NCBI RefSeq assembly: GCF_954871325.1
Contig: NC_088778.1
Span: 17,015,666-17,079,665 of the forward strand
DNA from: Gordionus sp. m RMFG-2023
Lineage: Eukaryota > Nematomorpha > Gordioida > Chordodea > Parachordodidae
Length of the DNA: 64,000 nt
Direction: 5' to 3'
The first letter of the stretch is position 1. The number at the start of each line of letters is the position of its first letter. The position numbers and the translations under genes were made by a program. Below, piece by piece: positions 60,093 through 64,000 of the stretch. Below the pieces are notes generated by a model. It searched no databases. It was not told the DNA's origin and saw only the letters and a list, made by a program, of their open reading frames with translations.

Positions 60093-60135
60093 GTATATAG
60101 CTCTCTAGTTTTTTTTTCAAAATTCTTTTAATTAG

Positions 60136-60314
60136 GTAATTTATTAAGAGAAAGTACATATTTTTGTCCATTTCCTTTCAATAACTCCGAAAAAATTAGT
60201 GTGTTGTTGCATGACGATGAAGTTCAAAATGATAAAGGCACAGGGCTGGTTCATATAGCGCCAGCACATGGACTTAATGATTTTCAAATTGCCTCATCGC
60301 ATAAACTTAATACG
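60136..60314 (+). CDS. IARS2: Mitochondrial isoleucyl-tRNA synthetase, exon 6
   Basis: Carries GTGLVHIAPAHGLNDFQIA (codons 357-375), the second editing-site block. The Asp at about codon 371 corresponds to the conserved aspartate needed for hydrolysis of mischarged Val-tRNA in bacterial IleRS, so editing is probably retained. It ends in phase 0 before a 53-base intron. Confidence 0.93.
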
Positions 60315-60367
60315 GTAAAAAAAAATACATTTATAATAACAATGTTTCACTATTTAAATATATTTAG

Positions 60368-60734
60368 GAATGCCACATAGATGAAGATGGAAGATACAAA
60401 AAATTGGAAACTTCATATCTGAATAAACTTCCCAGGATTTATAATGATTTAATGGGCTTGAGTGTGACATCAGAAGAAACCACAAACATAATTACTAACA
60501 ATCTCCATAAATTTAGCATAGAAAATATATTCCATACAACCAATGATAATAATGACGATAGCCTTAACAATAACACTGGCATAAATATGCATTTAGAAAA
60601 TTATACTCATTCCTACCCTTATGACTGGCGCACTCATCAGCCTGTTATCGTTAAAACTAGTCATCAATGGTTTTTCGATACTTCCAAACTTTTGAACAGT
60701 TATTTATCCGTTTTAAATAATTCGATCAATTTAA
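60368..60734 (+). CDS. IARS2: Mitochondrial isoleucyl-tRNA synthetase, exon 7
   Basis: Reads ECHIDEDGRYKKLE, then an Asn/Asp-rich loop (TTNDNNDDSLNNNTG) that is longer than in human IARS2, then [20 protein letters not shown] and WFFDTS (about codons 463-487), which match the [20 protein letters not shown] / WFINIT block. The open frame runs 41 bases past the true donor (AAGTAATAA at 60733-60741), which gives phase 1 and completes an Ile codon with exon 8. Confidence 0.93.
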
Positions 60735-61171
60735 GTAATAATGCCATTTTTAAAGAAATTAATAAGAGAAATTAATCTAGAGCTGCACCGATTCACATTA
60801 CCAATATTAAATTATAAGATATTTATTTCAAACAGCACCTATCCGATACCGTTGTCATTATTTTATAAGATATTGGAATAATAAAAATTTGTGTATAAAT
60901 TTTTTTAAAGCGTTTTAATCAGAATATTCATTTATCCCGCCTCTAAATAAAAAAAAATCTCAAAGCTTTTAAATTATGTTTTATCTTTAAATTTGTAGAT
61001 AGGTTTATTTATAAGATGTATAGTAAATAATGTCTTATTTTATTAAGTTATAGTCTTTGTCCTTAGAGAATAATTATACATATAATAGTTCCATATTACT
61101 TTTTCTTTTATGATGATCAAAATTTACATTTATCTATTTGCCTTAAAGCATATATATTTGTATATATTCAT

Positions 61172-62207
61172 TAGGGATGTACCGATATTTTATATCGGAT
61201 CGGGCCGATATTTCATCTATTTTAAAATATCGGTTATCGGCAAGTATTATAAAATTTCCCGATCCGATACAAAATGGCGTTTTTAACAAAAATAAAATAT
61301 TATAAAATAAGTTATATCTAAAAACCATTTATGTTTATAAATAAAATCGAAATCCATTTTTATGTTTAGTTTTTTTAATAGTAATAATTAGTTAATAAAC
61401 ATTCAGCCATATTGTTTTTTTTTTTGCATTCTGTTTATAAAAGTGTGAAATAATCTCTTCAGAATCTGTTTTTAGTGAAGCTAGTGATATAGTCCCCATC
61501 ACCGCAGATTGACCTCTGATAAATTGGAAATTTTGGTATTTCAAAGAAATCTTCGATATATTAATTTTAAATATTTATTTAAATATTTATTTCAAATTTT
61601 ATAATATATTTGTTTATTACTTATTATGTAAATAGATTAATGTTATTGCTTATTATATAAATAAGTGATTTTTCAATAAAATTTTTTTATATACTTTAGA
61701 ATTACAATTGAATTGAATATAAACTATAACTGATCAATATAATATATTTAAATGACATGTTATGGTATAGTTAAATTATAGATATACTAATAAGTGATCT
61801 GCATCGGGCCTAATTTTTTAAGCCCGGCCCGGGCCGAATTTATTTAAATATAGAAATTAATTTTTATAATTACTCAAAATAAACGATACATGTTATTTGG
61901 CGTCTACTTTCTATAAATAAAATCGCATATTTTTATTTTACATAAAAAATTCAACATAAATTGATAAATTTAGATATATTTTAGAAATTTCCAAGACCCG
62001 ACCCGGCCCGAATTTTCTTAAAAAATATTAGGTTCGGGCCGAGTACGGGCTGGGCCTACTTTTGCAGCTCTAATAAAAAGTATATTAAAAATTAAAACCA
62101 TCAGTATCTTTACAGAATACAAAACTAGATAAGATATCGGATCGGTAATCGGCCGATATCAATATCGGATCGGATCGGCCTCCAAAAAGTCGTATCGGTG
62201 CACCCTA
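61172..62207. mobile_element. hAT-type element, TATCGG family, 1036 bp, perfect 8-bp TSD
   Basis: Starts TAGGGATGTACCGATATTTT; complement of the right end TAGGGTGCACCGATACGACT. Both flanks are ATATTCAT (61164-61171 and 62208-62215). GATATCGGATCGG-type words repeat near both ends. The interior has no transposase and is interrupted by the MITE at 61792-62072. Confidence 0.93.
61792..62072. mobile_element. GC-tract hAT-type MITE, innermost insertion
   Basis: Starts AAGTGATCTGCATCGGGCC and ends GGGCCTACTTTTGCAGCTCTA, matching the 48518 family. Flanks ATACTAAT and ATAAAAAG match at 5 of 8. GCCCGGCCCGGGCC and CCGACCCGGCCCG clusters at the ends. It splits the 61172-62207 element and is therefore younger. 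Confidence 0.82.
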
Positions 62208-62392
62208 ATATTCATATTAAATTTTTTGTATAACAAACAAACGATATATATTTCTTTATTTGAATAAAAAGTAAAAACAAATTAAATATCAAATAATAAA
62301 ATAATTAAAATTATAATATTGGATATTTTTCTTCATAAAGATAAGATCCTCAAGTTTATGTGATAATAAGTGTGAGGGCTATGTGTATCTAC

Positions 62393-62470
62393 TATTGTTA
62401 AACAACTCAATTTGCGCACATTTTAAAAAACGGCTAACTCTCTATTTTATTCGGAAAAATTTTACGCAAA
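62393..62470. mobile_element. Left half of a TAGTGTTGTTAAA-family MITE
   Basis: ACTATTGTTAAACAACTCAA, then AAAAAACGGCTAACTCTC and GGAAAAAT match the first 80 bases of the family; the family sequence then stops and a coding-like patch begins. No right end was found. Confidence 0.5.
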
Positions 62471-62614
62471 AATTTTGCTGTGCTGGAGGCTGATTCTGAT
62501 GGAACACTTGTTGCAGCAATACCAAATATTATCGTGCAAGGTTTGCCAAAGCTAGAAAACCTTGAGAATTTACCCTCCAATGATCAAGAGGATCGATCGG
62601 AGATAAAATATTGA
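62471..62614 (+). pseudogene. Coding-like patch in intron 7, unknown origin
   Basis: One frame is open for 47 codons to a TGA and has protein-like composition: NFAVLEADSDGTLVAAIPNI, IVQGLPKLENLENLPSNDQE, DRSEIKY. The local GC content is clearly above that of the neighbouring DNA. It directly follows half a MITE and lies within the outer hAT-like element, so it may be a captured host exon or the tail of an unrecognised transposon gene. No family recognised. Confidence 0.4.
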
Positions 62615-63184
62615 TATCTTCGTTAATTATTAAAAAATGTAAAAAATCATTAAAAACACTTTTTATAGGAGTTATGAAGATTCATCACAAAAAAAATAAA
62701 TAAAAAATGTGCATTAAATTATGCATGAAATTGGTATCGGTTAGATTTTTTAAAACGAAATGATCAGCGCCGACCCGATACCGATATTTAGTATAGGTAC
62801 AGCTCTAGAAAACTCATTTATAAAACATTTTTTTAATTTATATAGCATCGTTTAGGTTGTTGTTATTCGTTTTATTGCAACATAATAAAAAAAAAATTTT
62901 AAACGAAGAAAGAAATTTTTTAAATGTCTTATAATTTTTGTTTATTTAAGCTGATGAAAATTCAAATTTATTTCTTCTCTAAAAAAAGGTTAGGTTTATA
63001 AATTTTAAAAGAAGATTAATTATTTTTACAAAGATATAATGCCTATTTTTATTTTATAAATAATTAATTTTTAATATAAAAAATTAGCCCAAAATTAAAT
63101 TTAGATTTTATGATTTAACATTTAAAAAAATTAATATAACATAAAAATAAGGTAAAAACACATCTTCCTACCCAACCCATGAAG

Positions 63185-63787
63185 TCGATAATATTTCATT
63201 AAATTTTGGGATGCAAGCTAGTGCCAAAAAAATGTCTGATTCCTTTTCATCTCGAAAATATTGGTGTATTTCGAGGCAAAGAGTTTGGGGAGTTCCTATA
63301 CCCGTGTTTTATATTTCCCTCTTGAGACAAAATATAAATAAATCGAAGATTTATGAACCTATACCCTGTAATAATAACGCTTCAAATGAAGGGCACGCAA
63401 CAAGCTACACAATTTTGGACGATAAAATTTCTTTAATCGGTAAAAGTATAATCTTACACTTATGCGAATTGTTTAAGTCTCACGGATCAGATATTTGGTT
63501 CGATTCTGACATCGAAGCCTTATTACCGAAGCATCTATTAAAAGATTATTTGGCATCTAGCAATTTAACTGGTGTTATGCTAAATTTGGGAAATTTTAAC
63601 CAACTTCCTGATGATAAATACGAGTTTTCAATTGATGCCGCCCAGAATCCGGTTACAGACGAAAAAGATTATTATGTTGTATCTGTTAGGATTCCAAGTC
63701 GGGACGTCTTAACTTTTAAGATCGAAAGAAATACAGACATATTTGATATATGGTTTGACAGTGGACTGACTTGGTCAGGAGTTTTAG
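63185..63787 (+). CDS. IARS2: Mitochondrial isoleucyl-tRNA synthetase, exon 8
   Basis: After a short divergent start it reads KYWCISRQRVWGVPIPVFY (about codons 529-547), one of the most conserved IleRS blocks, then LFKSHGSDIWFDSDIEALLP and DIFDIWFDSGLTWSGVL (about 690-706), the zinc-independent D-x-x-DVWFDSG block. Between LLPKHLLKDYL and the second DIWFDSG are about 60 residues (63541-63729) where human IARS2 has about 17, so roughly 45 residues are inserted. It ends in phase 1 before a 63-base intron; reading through that intron gives the stop after MLLHLSLML-like codons. Confidence 0.93.
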
Positions 63788-63850
63788 GTACAATGAAACT
63801 TTTACATTTAAGCTTAATGTTGTAAAATTATTACATTTCGCAAAAAAAAG

Positions 63851-64000
63851 GAAATGAAACTCGTTCTGATGTAGTATTGGAAGGTATAGATCAACATACA
63901 GGATGGTTTCAATCTTCCCTATTGACCAGGATGGCTTTGAAAGATACGTTGACCCTAAGTAGCCGACCGCCTTATAAAACAGTCTTAGCTCATGGTTTTG
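63851..64000 (+). CDS. IARS2: Mitochondrial isoleucyl-tRNA synthetase, exon 9 (cut by window edge)
   Basis: Completes a Gly codon and reads [20 protein letters not shown], then [13 protein letters not shown] and [11 protein letters not shown], matching the [20 protein letters not shown] / APYKTVIVHGF block. The KMSKS loop should follow within about 15 codons, beyond 64000. The exon is open at the edge. Confidence 0.93.

Larger units (their letters stand above)
60778..62807. mobile_element. Outer hAT-like element in intron 7 (probable)
   Basis: Left end TAGAGCTGCACCGATTCAC; complement of the right end TAGAGCTGTACCTATAC followed by TAAATATCGGTATCGGGTCG. CCGATA/TATCGG words occur inside both ends. 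The flanks match at only 4 of 8 bases, so the TSD is not proven. It starts just 44 bases inside the intron. It contains the element at 61172-62207 and a coding-like patch at 62471-62614. Confidence 0.5.
60735..63184 (+). other. Intron 7 of the synthetase gene, 2,450 bp, nested transposons
   Basis: GTAATA donor at 60735 and GAAG acceptor ending 63184; the split Ile codon (A + TC) fits both sides. Most of its length is a nest of hAT-type elements (60778-62807, 61172-62207, 61792-62072). The last 377 bases (62808-63184) are plain AT-rich DNA. Confidence 0.88.

Noticed and set aside
60734-60775. Extension of synthetase exon 7 to the stop after NKRN.
   Set aside because: The donor at 60735 gives the correct phase with exon 8 and restores the conserved order; the extra codons are intron.
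61143-61328. 61-codon minus-strand frame in intron 7.
   Set aside because: It crosses the left end of the TATCGG element and has no protein-like features.

Overview
The window is a stretch of nuclear DNA from a very AT-rich eukaryote, most likely an invertebrate animal. The evidence is spliced genes with GT-AG introns, two nuclear genes for mitochondrial proteins (mitochondrial isoleucyl-tRNA synthetase and complex I subunit NDUFA7), dense hAT transposons and MITEs, LINE remnants, and satellite DNA next to an assembly gap. I cannot name the species. Five of the synthetase introns are only 37-53 bases and a sixth is 63, which points to a compact-intron genome later inflated by transposons.

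Layout. 1-4102 is a satellite array built on a 41-base unit, cut by a 200-N gap (4103-4302). 4303-11500 holds hAT scraps, a CpG-dense TTCGC tandem repeat (5873-6470), duplicated hairpins, a deleted hAT with target-site duplications (TSDs) (7254-7810), an open frame with a weak CARD-like look, and a MITE with a perfect 8-bp TSD (11321-11483). 12022-12244 (minus) is an exon of NDUFA7. 13-27 kb holds hAT and LINE remnants plus an unidentified minus-strand exon (24150-24341). 27.7-42 kb is almost all DNA transposons: a well-preserved hAT (30793-32039), a minus-strand DUF4371-type hAT (34600-36390), another hAT fragment (41.0-41.9 kb), and one end of a long-inverted-repeat element (37500-38287).

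42606-64000 is the 5' part of the mitochondrial isoleucyl-tRNA synthetase gene on the plus strand. I resolve nine exons whose splice phases all agree (755 codons so far); the gene runs off the right edge before the KMSKS loop. Introns 1-3, 5, 6 and 8 are 37-63 bases. Intron 4 is about 16.4 kb and intron 7 about 2.45 kb. Both large introns are accounted for mainly by nested transposons: two related long-TIR elements with internal minisatellites (44168-46870 and 54817-57563), a 2.9-kb hAT with MITEs inserted in it (48133-51076), an 869-bp hAT with another MITE inside, and in intron 7 a nest of hAT-type elements at least two and probably three deep.

The main themes are (1) tiny host introns beside transposon-filled giant ones, (2) several hAT/MITE families dated relative to each other by nesting and by 8-bp TSDs, and (3) a foldback-like element family with TGTYG/CRACA-type ends, a G-run minisatellite in its arms, and in one copy an open frame that resembles the tail of integrase-derived proteins.
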